Below, piece by piece: positions 22,046 to 32,554 of a DNA stretch of 64,000 nucleotides. The stretch comes from Euglena gracilis. Its lineage: Eukaryota; Euglenida; Euglenophyceae; Euglenales. Location of the stretch: positions 32,775,455 through 32,839,454 of the forward strand of contig CP154954.1 in assembly GCA_039621445.1 (NCBI GenBank), written 5' to 3'. The position numbers and the translations under genes are program-made. The notes beneath the pieces were generated by a model. That model was not told the DNA's origin, did not search any database, and saw only the letters and a program-made list of their open reading frames with translations. Position 1 is the stretch's first letter. Every line of letters begins with the position of its first letter.

Positions 22046-22285
22046 TTGTGAGACATGGTTCTCTGAAGTGAAGTCTCTCAGAGCTACTGCTCAGAAGCGC
22101 ATCACTGATATCCATTCTCATAAGAGAAATAAATTTTTGCAAGAATTCAAATAACCCGGCTATAGTGCTGGTAATCGCGTGTGGGCTCAAATTGTCGAAT
22201 CCTCATGGAAGCTTTCAAGCTAGACCCCGTCTGGTTCGGACCCCGTTAAAATCTGGAACGCTTTGGTAACAGTGGCAGCTATAAG

Positions 22286-22603
22286 GTGGCACTGCCCAAC
22301 GGGATCGAGGATGTTCACATGGATGATTTCAAGCCATACCTTACCCCGCCTAATGGCAAAGCACCACCGTGCCTTTATTTCAAGCCCCGTTCCAAGTCAC
22401 CCGAAACGGATTATTTTGTGGTAGACAACATCCTCGATCACAAAATTGATCGGGGAGTCCATTACTGGAAGGTCAGGTGGAAAGGCTATGGGCCAGAGGA
22501 GGCCACCTGGGAGCCAGCCTCCAGATTTTTCGGTTATGTCCAACAGGACTGGAAGCTGTGGAATAACAGAAACAACATAGACATTTCTGTGAATCATTTT
22601 TGA
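22286..22603 (+). CDS. chromodomain, C-terminus of chromovirus integrase
   Basis: The last 60 codons hold a full chromodomain: YFVVDNILDHKI, YWKVRWKGYGPEEATWEP and ASRFF, with the aromatic residues that in this family form the methyl-lysine cage (Tyr/Trp in YWKVRWKGY). Chromovirus chromodomains are thought to guide insertion into heterochromatin. The frame is open from 22286 to TGA at 22601-22603. Confidence 0.92.
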   Translation: MALPNGIEDVHMDDFKPYLTPPNGKAPPCLYFKPRSKSPETDYFVVDNILDHKIDRGVHYWKVRWKGYGPEEATWEPASRFFGYVQQDWKLWNNRNNIDISVNHF

Positions 22604-22689
22604 TATCGAACTACAGGCCTCTTCCTCCCCTCTCTGTTTTTTTGCCAACCCCAGTTCATTTCTCTCTTCTTTTTCTACAACTCATAAAG

Positions 22690-23730
22690 CAACCTTTTCT
22701 CGCCAGATGCAAGACCCACCCGCCCCTCATACAGTACGCTCTCCCTCCCTACCCCCCACACGCTTGTGCGGCGGCCCCAGCAGCCCAAGGGGCGCCTGCG
22801 TATGCGGTATACCACCCACCTCCTGCCGCCTATGCGTCCGAGGCACAAATTCCACCCCCTACTCAAATGGTTCAGGCACGAATGCCATTCCCCTCTCAAG
22901 CTCAAATGCCGCCCCCCTCTCAGGCGCAAACGTTACCTTCCTCTCATTCGGCCCCTGCGCCAATGGGAGCTGCATAAGCGGCACACCCTCAACAGACACA
23001 TCAAGTACCAATGGAACAACCACCACCTCAGCAGGTACACCAGGTTCCAATGGAACAGCAACAGTATGTGAGGCAGGGACAGGAAAAAGGAGCAATAATA
23101 AAGGCAGGTGAACGAGAAAATGCATCTTTTTCAATGCCCCTCCTTGAACTCCCTGCAATCCAACCCTGCTTCCCCAGCCCCCTCCAGGTACCCCGGTCCC
23201 CCCGCCCTCCCCCCTCCCAGGCCCCGGCACTGCATTTGGTCTCGCAGACACAGGTCGAAAAAGGGGGGGGATTATCCTTACCCAGCTCAGCAACCCTGAC
23301 TTATAAAATCCTCCCTTGGGCCAACCAACCAAGACGACGGATAACCCCTCCCCCCCACCTGGTGAAGAAAACAAAAGAAAGGGTTCAGGGACGAATTCTT
23401 TTCTTTTTGCTGCAAAGACCCAAAACTGAGTTCTTTGCAATTGTTTTTTGGCGGCCCGCGAATATTCGCCTCCAACGGGGCAGGCGCATTACGCCATGCC
23501 TGCTCCCTCACCTCCCATACTGTATACAACAAAGTATGTCATTACGCAGCAACCCCAACCCCAACGTACAGGGTGTGCCACCACACCCTGTACACGCCGT
23601 ACGGGCGATGGCCCCCCTCCTGCTGCTCATCCCGCCTGGGAACCCGTGGCCCAAACCTGCGGAGCGTGCTCGACTTCAGAAAATTGTCGACGATACGCGA
23701 GACAGACTCCGCAACCCCACTTAAATCGAT
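22690..23730 (+). CDS. Pro/Gln-rich ORFs at the start of an orphan multi-ORF region
   Basis: After a pyrimidine-rich TTTTCTCGCCAG, frames over about 1 kb encode Pro/Gln/Ala-rich repeats (IPPPTQMVQARMPFPSQAQ, HQVPMEQPPPQQ, VPMEQQQYVRQGQEKG). Frames 22600-22977 and 23011-23724 seem to be one sequence split by a frameshift near 22980. Low-complexity N-termini of this type are common in gag or other structural proteins. No known domain. Confidence 0.35.
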
Positions 23731-23955
23731 CCGCCTAGAGGCGAACCCCTCCCTATTAATAGCCCACCGCTATTGGTGGACATGCAGGATCAACCTGCAG
23801 CATACCCAGCAGTCAAAATGGCTTAGGCCCCACAGGAATTGCTTGGCAGAGGAAGCGATATGAATCCTACCTTTTTGGGCCCCTGTTTTGCATCCCATCT
23901 CAGCTCCCGTGCTGGGAAACAAGCTAGGAAAGAGATTGCCCGATGGGAAGCCTGA

Positions 23956-24465
23956 TTGGGCAAAGGAAAAGGCAGAGGTGCACCCAAGCGAGCACCTACT
24001 GTAGGCCAAAAAGGCAAAGGCAGAGGCCAAAAAAGCCAATACCGGAACCTCTATGAAGACGACATGGAAGCTCTATTCGGGCACATCCGAAGCATTCATG
24101 ACCTCACATTCGAGGCCATGCGGAAATTCCAAAACGAACTTAACCTTCCCCTTCTGGTCGCCTCCCCCGTCATGGCTGTGACCAGAGAGCTCTATACGCA
24201 GCGCAATCGCGAGATCCACCATGATGGAACTTTATATGCCTTTGAGGGCAACGTCATCACCGGTCCCACACTGCACAATCTGCCGGGTTTCTGGCTCGTT
24301 TGGTTCTGGGCGAAATACCCCACCCATAATTTTGCCAGGTACCTGAACTCCTGTGGTTGCCCTTACCTGGACTGTCGTCGAGAAGACCGATACAATACAG
24401 GTAAAGACCTACTGCGACAGTTATTCGACTGCATTCGCAGTATAGGCCCAAAAGGCCTGGATTGA
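23956..24465 (+). CDS. orphan ORF, basic N-terminus and globular body
   Basis: The 169-codon frame starts with a Lys/Gly/Arg-rich tract (GKGKGRGAPKRAPTVGQKGK) and continues as a credible globular domain (LYEDDMEALFGHIRSIHDLT, GFWLVWFWAKYPTHNFARYL) with paired cysteines (CGCPYLDC). It is not followed by RT or integrase. I do not recognise the family. It could be a structural protein of an unknown element or a host gene remnant. The first codon is not ATG, so the start is unclear. Confidence 0.4.
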   Translation: MGKGKGRGAPKRAPTVGQKGKGRGQKSQYRNLYEDDMEALFGHIRSIHDLTFEAMRKFQNELNLPLLVASPVMAVTRELYTQRNREIHHDGTLYAFEGNVITGPTLHNLPGFWLVWFWAKYPTHNFARYLNSCGCPYLDCRREDRYNTGKDLLRQLFDCIRSIGPKGLD

Positions 24466-24489
24466 GAGATCTACCCACTGCCTGAAAAT

Positions 24490-25266
24490 ATCGCCAGACC
24501 TTTTACAGCAATCTGCAAGCCTTCTACCACCGGCAATATGCCTATCACTTCGAAGTGGTCGATATTCACCTTCGATTCCCCCAGACGTATATCGTACGAT
24601 GTTCCCACTGCTACGAAAAGTTTGCAGTGGACTTCTGGGGATTCGGAGTACGCAGTACTCAACCACAGGCCGAAGGCCAGGATGAGGAAGGCCAACAGGC
24701 CAATGTCCCGCAGGCGGCACCAAAGCGCATCACGCTCTTGCACCTTTGTAAAAATCCAAAGGATGTGCATAAAAGCTCGAATGGGCGTTTGCCGATATGG
24801 CAAACACAAAAAGCCTAAGGCTAAACCCTCAGCCGAAGGCACCTGCAAGCCCGCTGAAAGGCAGCGGGATGATGAGCCACCACCACCTGGTGGAAATGGC
24901 TCTGGATCAGGCCATAGGCCCACGTTACCCATGGCCAGCTATGTGGCTGCAACATCTACGGGGGCTAAGAGCAAACCCACAATCAGATCGATACGATCAA
25001 ATGTCCCACACGAGGCCAATGAGCCATTTTGGACTGAGGACGTATTGTCCAGAGTAGACCCCCTCCAGACTCGCCAGGCTAGGATCCATATGATCCGAAA
25101 CAGCAATGATCCCCGGCTGAACAAGTGGATCAAACCTCTGTTTCACAAGGATCGACCAGGTGTTTTCACGACCAGCCACACTTGGCGCTTTTGTATTGCC
25201 AAATCCCTACTGGGTCTTCGCCCAAAATTTTTGAGGAAATTTCGTCCTGGATTTCCAGGAAAATGA
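24490..25266 (+). CDS. orphan ORFs with Cys-x-x-Cys motif and linker
   Basis: Near 24500-24650 the frame with credible residues reads FYHRQYAYHFEVVDIHLRF and YIVRCSHCYEKFAVDFWG. Another frame takes over to 25266 with a Pro/Gly-rich linker and then PFWTEDVLSRVDPLQTRQA and LNKWIKPLFHKDRPG. Frame changes suggest decay. The RCSHC motif resembles a second one at about 25490 (VRCLNC), hinting at repeated zinc-binding units. Confidence 0.35.
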   Translation: MARPFTAICKPSTTGNMPITSKWSIFTFDSPRRISYDVPTATKSLQWTSGDSEYAVLNHRPKARMRKANRPMSRRRHQSASRSCTFVKIQRMCIKARMGVCRYGKHKKPKAKPSAEGTCKPAERQRDDEPPPPGGNGSGSGHRPTLPMASYVAATSTGAKSKPTIRSIRSNVPHEANEPFWTEDVLSRVDPLQTRQARIHMIRNSNDPRLNKWIKPLFHKDRPGVFTTSHTWRFCIAKSLLGLRPKFLRKFRPGFPGK

Positions 25267-25269
25267 TCC

Positions 25270-26132
25270 ACTATTGTGGTTATGTACAGCATGCCATAGG
25301 CTTCGAAACGACATGCCCGCAGTGCGTTATCTGCACACGTAACCCGGACAGCATAAGCTTCCACTATGACGCATATGTGCGCAATTGCGCAGCATTGGTT
25401 TGTGTGAACGCCTATTGGCATTGTCAAATATGGACAATTTCCGCTGGACGGAAAATGCTTACGATAAGGACATTCCTGTCCGTTGCCTCAACTGCCTACA
25501 GGCAGATTTCTGGTTACCTGCAGATGGCAGTATGACTAGAGTCATACTACAAAATGAAGACCACCTGGTCAAATTCAAACAGAACTATAAGTCCCAGATC
25601 TATTTTTATCAGTTCCAGAAAATCAAAGCTGTACACGGCTACCGCACAGGCGGAATCGCCAAAGATTTTCATCTCGACAGCGCAGCTGTCCGACTCGCAG
25701 TTGAGTCTGCAGGACTGGCCAAAGTGCCAATATACTGCTCAGGACTCCGATTGGGATAGGGTGATATACCCACTTTTTCAGGCACAAACCCTGCCAAACC
25801 AATCAGGTTATACATTCCTGTTGCCTGAATTCATCCCTGAGGCCTACAAACTGTCATTTGCTGATTGGGCAAGAGAAAGTTTAAGGCCATTCACAATACG
25901 AGCGCGAGGCGCAGGTTGGCATTGCAAGGCAGATCCTGCCGTTTACCCGGGAATACCCCCACAAGTTCAATGCAACCACCCCCGCCTCAATTTTTGGATC
26001 TGGCCGGCAACGTTGCCACTTTTCTTCTGGGATAACCTCCAGAATTTTCTTCTCCGAGAAGCAAACAGGTACCAGTTTTGGGGACGTGTACCAGGCAGCT
26101 GTAAGGCCATGGTATTGTGTATGTGGGTATAA
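25270..26132 (+). CDS. orphan ORFs with further paired cysteines
   Basis: Reading frames change at about 25420 and 25750. Pieces in order: TTCPQCVICTRNPDSISFHY, NMDNFRWTENAYDKDIPVRC then LNCLQADFWLPADG, and GYTFLLPEFIPEAYKLSFAD with LNFWIWPATLPLFFWDNLQN. The paired Cys are spaced as in zinc ribbons. The frame ends with a stop near 26132. It could be the C-terminus of the same protein as the upstream orphan ORFs. Confidence 0.35.
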
Positions 26133-26179
26133 GCCTACGACCAGATATATCTCTCAGCCCCATACACAATACTATGCTA

Positions 26180-26227
26180 GGTGGTATTCCTAAAGATGGC
26201 CAACGGCTTGAATTAGGAATACCTAGC
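26180..26227. other. short hairpin after the orphan ORFs
   Basis: TAGGTGGTATTCCTAA is followed about 20 bases later by TTAGGAATACCTA. The 12-base arms could form a stem just beyond the last stop codon. Its role is unknown. Confidence 0.45.
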
Positions 26228-26480
26228 CCTTTAGAGCAAAACCTCATTCTGGTTCTCTCTCCACAGGTGGTATTCTATTTTATTATTCTTGTCTTCACTT
26301 GATTTCAAGTTTTAATTTGTTTTCTGAAGTCCAGAAAGGACAGCCCAGTCACTTGGCATTCTTTTTTGTTGCCCATAGGGCTCTTCCGCCTGCCTTGTGC
26401 TCTGCTGTCTTAAGTGGGGAAAAGGGCTTTCAACTTTTCTATTTTATTATTTTTTCTCGTTACTCCAACTTTTACCTTTG
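26228..26480. other. T-rich spacer
   Basis: No frame or repeat of note is seen. TTCTATTTTATTATT occurs twice (about 26273 and 26436), suggesting a small duplication. Confidence 0.4.
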
Positions 26481-26899
26481 CGCACCAAAGGGCGAAAACC
26501 AGGAAAGGTTAGACGTACACTCCCAGCCCCCAGACGAAAAATGACCCACAGTGGCCCTTTTTGGAGGGAGGGGAAGAAACCCCTCCATCAATTATTTCTC
26601 AATTATTCCCATCAAGGGGGGGGGCCCACAGAGGCCCCCCTGTGGTATGTCAACCAACCACGTCAACATGGAGAAGACCAGATATGCCAAACAGGGGCAT
26701 TAAGCCCTATGGTAGGTCTTAGAGGGAGAGAGTGCATGCACATCGCCCCAGAAAAAATATTCCCAAGCCCGCAGAAAAGCCCGCAGAAAAAAGCCTGCAG
26801 AAAAAAGGCCCCAATCCCGCAGGGGACGTAGGGGTGCAATGTCCCACACCCCCAGCCCAGCCCCCAATTGTCCACCCACCCAAAACCCAGAGCAAATTT

Positions 26900-27535
26900 G
26901 AGTCAACCCCAAGCAGAAAAAATACTGCAGGATTACGAAAAATCTGGATTCGTAAAGAGGGTGAAGGATTCAACCACCCAGCACCTGATCCCCTGGTTTC
27001 TAATTTTAAAACCAGAGGGGGGGCAGACAAAATGCAGATTAATAAGCGTTTGCAGGGAGTAAAATCAAAGGTTACAAGTGAAAACTTTCAAGCTGGATCA
27101 CATCCAACGCATTTCTCCAGTGTTTGAAAAGGCCACTGGGCAGCAAAAATAGACCTAGAAGATGCTTACTTCCACACAGTGAGCCATTTCTAAGACATCA
27201 GGTAGGGAGGGAGACCTGGGATTTCCAGGCAGGCTGTTTTGGCCTGAATGTAATGCCCCAAATTTTCATGTCGGTAATGAAAACAGTCGAAAAGCCGTAG
27301 AGGAAAAGGGGAATCCAGATATTTATTTACCTGGACAACATTTTACTGGTGGCCCCAACACAAAATGTCTTGCAAAATCACCTGAACACAGTGGTCAGGT
27401 ATTTAATCAAATCAGGATTCAAAATCAATGTAAAAAACTTCACCCTGCAACCCACCCAAATCGTAAAAAATCATCCTGGATTTCAACTAAACTTCCAGGA
27501 GGAAAAATTGAAGGTGCCCCCCAGAAAATAAAAAC
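26900..27535 (+). pseudogene. reverse transcriptase of DIRS copy 3
   Basis: Pieces include DYEKSGFVKRVKDSTTQHLI, LIPWFLILKPEGG and IQIFIYLDNILLVAPTQNVL. In motif C the second Asp is replaced by Asn (YLDN). Motif A is shortened (DLEDAYFH). Multiple shifts are present. Confidence 0.78.
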
Positions 27536-27539
27536 AGTA

Positions 27540-28470
27540 AAAAGGAGCTGAGAAAAATGGTGAAAAAGTTTTCATGTCAAAAAGGCAAGTGGCTGCCATT
27601 TTGGGCCAAATAAGATGCAATCTAATGGCCCAGCCCTTTTTTAGGGCCTTTACGGATGCCCTGGCAATTTTTTTGGTTGAAAATTCCACAGCCCCCTGGG
27701 ACTCAAAACACCCCATTTCCCAAAGAATAAAGGACCAATTAAGAGAAATAAACTTTCTGCTGGACACCTGGGTGGGCAGACCCTTCCCCCAAAGTGCAAC
27801 CAGGGAGTTGCACTGGTACAGAAGCACACATGCCTGGGGAGGGCTGGACATACGCACAGGAGAAATTGTGTGCAAGAATTTTGGAGAAAGACTCCACTTT
27901 GCAGATAAATATAAAGGAGCTGAGTGCAGCAATAAGCACAGTACAAAGCCTCAGCGAGCCAGGAGAAACTGTGTCCCTGTCAGTGGACAATCAAGTAATT
28001 TTCTATAACTTAACAAAGGGGGGGGGGCAGCAAAGACCCCTTCAATTGTACGCTAAGACCATTTTTCAAATGGTGAACGGTACACAACATAAACCTGCAA
28101 GTAAAGTGGGTCCCGACAAAGTAATGCCTAGAGGACCCCATAAGCAGGTGGGAAATGGACAGGGGGATTATTCCCTGCACCCCCACCTTTTTCAATGGCT
28201 GAGGCAGCAGTTTCCAAAATTGCGTAAGCCTAAAAAAAGACCTTTTTGCCTCACCAGGAAACAAAAAACTGCCACAATTTGTGACCACGTGGACCCACTT
28301 GGAAGCCACAGCAGTGGATGCTTTACAACGTCCCCTGGACAACATGGGGAATCTTTATGCAAACCTCCCCTGGTCTGTAATTCAAAATTTTCTCCCCAGA
28401 TTAAAAATGTTTCCACAGGCCAAAGTTTCGATGGTCACCCTCTACCGGGATTAAGCCACAGGGTGGCCCC
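27540..28470 (+). pseudogene. RNase H and methyltransferase-like region of DIRS copy 3
   Basis: Recognisable parts are STAPWDSKHPISQRIK, LDTWVGRPFPQSATRELH, GGLDIRTGEIVCKNFGE, an ELSAAISTVQSLSEPGET segment and SLSVDNQVIFYNLTKGGG. The order is the same as in copy 2 and proves which orientation is ancestral for the reversed segment in copy 1. Confidence 0.75.
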
Positions 28471-28559
28471 AGTTAATAAAAATGAAAGTACCAGGGACCC
28501 CCTGCCTGAGAATCACCCTTACAAGGGTATGTTGACCAATTTCAGGGGGAAAAAAGTGC

Positions 28560-28971
28560 CACCCCTCAGGTGGCCCCTCCTTTGCATGATTTGCTCAGGC
28601 AAATTCTAGAGGCGAAACAAATACAAAAAACAACCATTAACGATTTCCCAGGAAGAAGCCCCAGTATAAAGAGTTATCAAAGCACCTTTACGCTTTTATG
28701 GGTGATTTTGGAGGAAATGGGGGTACCCCCCCCTGAAGCCACCACTGACCAAGTGGTAGACGCTTTAATTCAACTGTTTCAATTGTCAAAGGCCCAAGCA
28801 CGCAATGCATGCAGTACTATGCTTTTGATCCCTGGCTTTGGTGGCATGGGGTTCCATGCCATGTTGGCACCTTATAAAAGGCTTTGGAACCAAAATTTGG
28901 AGAAATATGGCACATTCTGGGATCCCCACCCAATCCTCCCGGGGCTGGCACAGTCCCCCTGCCCTCTAATA
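28560..28971 (+). pseudogene. tyrosine recombinase, N-terminal half (DIRS copy 3)
   Basis: The open frame 28570-28977 reads LHDLLRQILEAKQIQKTTIN, SYQSTFTLLWVILEEMGVP and MGFHAMLAPYKRLWNQNLEK, an all-helical core-binding type domain. It is cut at a TA dinucleotide (28970-28971), where the mariner-type element begins. Confidence 0.8.
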
Positions 28972-29678
28972 CAGTGAAGACAAAAATTGCAGCAGACAAA
29001 AAATACGGGAAAAAAATTTACGGGAAAAAATTACGGGAAAATTTTGCTGTTGAGAAAGTTAATTATGGGAAGATTTTCATTCTGGAAAACAACAGAAGAT
29101 AAATTTTCAGTTTTTTACAATTTTTTTTCTTTTTGAGCGAAAACACCTTTTGAAAATGCTTTTTTTTGCAGATGTTTTTTGCAATGGACTCCATGGCATT
29201 CACCCGTACAGTTTTGCAATAAGTCTCCGAATTATGTGGGAGTCGGTCAATCTGGGATGACACATATACCAAAGTTGTGACCGACCGGGCTAGACAATTT
29301 GACATCAAAGGTTGCTAGTTGGGGGATGGTCCAGTGTGTCCAGATAATTTCACCACATCAGACTTCTGGCCAAAACCAACTTTTCAGTCTTGAGGGGTCT
29401 TCTTCCCAAACTTCCCCACACAGCACCCCAGAAGACAAGACTTGGTACTTGAATACAGTTCAGAGTCCCACGCAAACTTGTACACTGTTTGCCAGCTTGC
29501 CTGTGAAAAATGTAATTCCCCAAAATCTCTGTGAGGCAATTCCTAATTTCTGCTGGCTTCTCTTACAAAAATAAATCTCAAATCTGGCCCGCGCTCACAC
29601 CCCCCTTCCCAAAAACAATTGCCAAGCAATTGTCCAAAACGGAAGTAAAAAAATGAGCGGGCCGGAGATAAAAATTCA

Positions 29679-29707
<29 letters not shown>
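29679..29707. repeat. CA microsatellite in tandem unit 1
   Basis: About 14 CA units. The paired tract in unit 2 is at 31005-31032. Confidence 0.9.
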
Positions 29708-29709
<2 letters not shown>

Positions 29710-29976
29710 CAGCAGCGACATGGCAAAGTGGCGAATGGCGGTTCTCGAATTTAAATTGTAAAAGCTTCGAATCCACAGATAATTGTAAACATGTCCAAAT
29801 CCACAGATAAATACCATGTGGGGCCCGCCTACCTCCACCCCAGCCTTTCCAGCCGGGGCTTCGGCGACCCCCGCCGAGCCAAACCGGAGCCCCCTTGAAG
29901 CGGCCCAGCACCGAACGGGGAGGCGGCACACACCACAGCCACAACAGCAGCAACAGGCAGACGAACTCGAAGATGG

Positions 29977-30435
29977 TCACCAGATGTGCATTTGTAGGGC
30001 TGTTGCACAACCCTGATCACTGTTTTTTACGAGGTCAGGCTCCTCGCGCCGAAATCTCCAGGGGGAACTTGACCAATGACGTTGAAACTTGACATCTTGA
30101 ACTTGGGAACTTGAAATCTTGGACATCACACCTTGGCTCCTCCACAGATTAACCTTGGGAACTTGAAAACTTGAAAATGATGACATAACTCCTTCACAGA
30201 TTGACCTTGGGAAATTGAAATCTTGAAATGACAACTCTCTTCCTCCAAGATTCCTTGGGATCTTGAACTTGAACTTGACATCTTGACTTGAACTTGACCC
30301 TGAAATGACATCTTGATAGACATTTTGTATATTGAGATAGATTATTGATGATGAGGGCGGGCTGTGATTGACATTCGTCTGTCCTTCAGCCCAGGCTCCA
30401 ACCAAGACCCACAGCAGCACCAACTCCAGGATCAC
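29977..30435 (-). CDS. 152-codon ORF with signal-peptide-like start, in tandem unit 1
   Basis: On the minus strand an ATG-initiated frame begins MILELVLLWVLVGAWAEG, a good secretory signal, and continues with Ser-rich repeats (SSSQDVKFKFKIP, FSSFQVPKVN) derived from a TTGAACTTGGGAA-type repeat. In unit 2 the same frame is interrupted by small changes (31519-31761 and 31302-31649 fragments). No domain. It may be a captured host exon or chance. Confidence 0.35.
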   Translation of the reverse strand: MILELVLLWVLVGAWAEGQTNVNHSPPSSSIIYLNIQNVYQDVISGSSSSQDVKFKFKIPRNLGGRELSFQDFNFPRSICEGVMSSFSSFQVPKVNLWRSQGVMSKISSSQVQDVKFQRHWSSSPWRFRREEPDLVKNSDQGCATALQMHIW

Positions 30436-31004
30436 CCGCTGCTAGATTGATCTGGAGAGTTGATCATGGTGGCCCAACACAGCATCTCACTGTGTGCCAA
30501 CTGGTGTCTTCCTCTGCCTTGTCCCACTTCTGCTGCTGAGCTGGCCCGCCACTTCCATGACATTTCACTTCTGAGTGTCTCCCGGCTTCACAGGTACGTT
30601 TGTACGGGGCTTTTCTGCACTGCAAATCTCATACAAGTTTGTGCTAGTTGGGGGATGGTCCAGTGTGTCCAGATAATTTCACCACATCAGACTTCTGGCC
30701 AAAACCAACTTTTCAGTCTTGAGGGGTCTTCTTCCCAAACTTCCCCACACAGCACCCAGAAGACAAGACTTGGTACTTGAATACAGTTCAGAGTCCCACG
30801 CAAACTTGTACACTGTTTGCCAGCTTGCCTGTGAAAAATGTAATTCCCCAAAATCTGTGTGAGGCAATTCCTAATCTCTGCTGTCATCTCTTTCAAAATA
30901 AGTCTCAAATTTGGCCCGCGGTCACACCCCCCTTCCCAAAAACAATTGCCAAGCGATTGTCCAAAACGGAAGTAAAAAAATGAGCGGGCCGGAGATAAAA
31001 ATTC

Positions 31005-31032
31005 AACACACACACACACACACACACACACA
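31005..31032. repeat. CA microsatellite in tandem unit 2
   Basis: Copy of the tract at 29.68 kb, of similar length, which suggests that the two units duplicated fairly recently. Confidence 0.9.
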
Positions 31033-32554
31033 GGCAGCAGCGACATGGCAAAGTGGCGAATGGCGGTTCTCGAATTTAAATTGTAAAAGCTTCGAATCCA
31101 CAGATAATTGTAAACATGTCCAAATCCACAGATAAATACCATGTGGGGCCCGCCTACCTCCACCCCAGCCTTTCCAGCCGGGGCTTCGGCGACCCCCGCC
31201 GAGCCAAACCGGAGCCCCCTTGAAGCGGCCCAGCACCGAACGGGGAGGCGGCACACACCACAGCCATCACAGCAGCAACAGGCAGACGAACTCGAAGATG
31301 GTCACCAGATGTGCATTTGTAGGGCTGTTGCACAACCCTGATCACTGTTTTTTACGAGGTCAGGCTCCACGCGCCGAAATCTCCAGGGGGAACTTGACCA
31401 ATGACGTTGAAACTTGACATCTTGAACTTGGGAACTTGAAATCTTGGACATCACACCTTGGCTCCTCCACAGATTAACCTTGGGAACTTGAAAACTTGAA
31501 AATGATGACATAACTCCTTCACAGATTGACCTTGGGAAATTGAAATCTTGAAATGACAACTCTCTTCCTCCACAGATTCCTTGGGATCTTGAACTTGAAC
31601 TTGACATCTTGACTTGAACTTGACCCTGAAATGACATCTTGATAGACATTTTGTATATTGAGATAGATTATTGATGATGAGGGCGGGCTGTGATTGACAT
31701 TCGTCTGTCCTTCAGCCCAGGCTCCAACCAAGACCCACAGCAGCACCAACTCCAGGATCACCCGCTGCTAGATTGATCTGGAGAGTTGATCATGGTGGCC
31801 CAACACAGCATCTCACTGTGTGCCAACTGGTGTCTTCCTCTGCCTTGTCCCCCTTCTGCTGCTGAGCTGGCCCGCCACTTCCATGACATTTCACTTCTGA
31901 GTGTCTCCCGGCTTCACAGGTACGTTTGTACGGGGCTTTTCTGCACTGCAAATCTCATACAAGTTTGTGCTAGTTGGGGGATGGTCCAGTGTGTCCAGAT
32001 AATTTCACCACATCAGACTTCTGGCCAAAACCAACTTTTCAGTCTTGAGGGGTCTTCTTCCCAAACTTCCCCACACAGCACCCCAGAAGACAAGACTTGT
32101 TACTTGAATACAGTTCAGAGTCCCACGCAAACTTGTACACTGTTTGCCAGCTTTCCTGTGAAAAATGTAATTCCCCAAAATCTCTGTGAGGCAATTCCTA
32201 ATTTCTGCTGGCTTCTCTTACAAAAATAAATCTCAAATCTGGCCCGCGCTCACACTCCCCTTCCCGACAATTTGGCATCAAAGGTGCCATTGATCGTCAC
32301 CAGAAGGGGGAACACAAGGCCAGGGGGGTTGTTTTTCTTACCAAACCTCTGCAGTTTGCCCCATTTAGACCTTGGACAGTGTTCTCTGTCCAATGGAACT
32401 TTCACTCTTTGGTTTGTGTTTTGCGAACCTCTTTGGAGTCACCACATATGAAGGGCGTAGGAAAGGTACGCCGACACAAATTTTGGGGAAAAAATTTAGG
32501 GAAATCGGGTGTTTCCCATAATTTTTGTCTCCCGTAATTTTTGTCCGCACTGTA

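Larger units (their letters stand above)
16000..22603 (+). mobile_element. decayed Ty3/Gypsy chromovirus
   Basis: In order on the plus strand lie a gag-like Pro/Ala-rich ORF, an RT with YIDD, RNase H, an integrase with zinc finger and DD-type core, and a C-terminal chromodomain. That order (RT-RH-IN-chromodomain) defines chromoviruses. Stops and frameshifts interrupt most domains, and the integrase is split by a TRIM-like insertion at 20381-21710. I could not find matching LTRs, so the left limit is approximate. Confidence 0.85.
29313..32265. mobile_element. tandem LTR-like element nested in the mariner-type element
   Basis: A block starting TGCTAGTTGGGGGATGG occurs at 29313, 30642 and 31968. 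Two full units of 1329 and 1326 bp are followed by a third copy truncated at 298 bp. This equals LTR-interior-LTR-interior-LTR. GACAATTTG[AG]CATCAAAGG flanks the array on both sides (29293-29311 and 32266-32284), a 19-bp duplication with one mismatch. No RT or integrase is present. The long duplication is unlike classical LTR elements, so a Penelope-like or other target-primed origin is possible. Confidence 0.7.
28972..32552. mobile_element. Tc1/mariner-type element inside DIRS copy 3
   Basis: The ends are inverted copies: CAGTGAAGACAAAAATTGC at the left and, on the opposite strand, CAGTGCGGACAAAAATTACG at the right. Each end abuts TA (28970-28971 and 32553-32554), and the target TA is single in DIRS copy 2. 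TA duplication and CAGTG ends are diagnostic of the superfamily. Minus-strand frames just inside each end (PHNSETYCKTVRVNAMES; YVVTPKRFAKHKPKSE) could be transposase remnants but no DDE/D core is visible. Confidence 0.85.

Noticed and set aside
16000-22603. LTRs for the chromovirus
   Set aside because: I looked for matching direct repeats on both sides of the element and found none; they may be deleted or too diverged to see.
29578-30010. Minus-strand ORF containing poly-Cys-Val
   Set aside because: It is interrupted by, and partly made of, the CA microsatellite; the two tandem copies do not preserve it.
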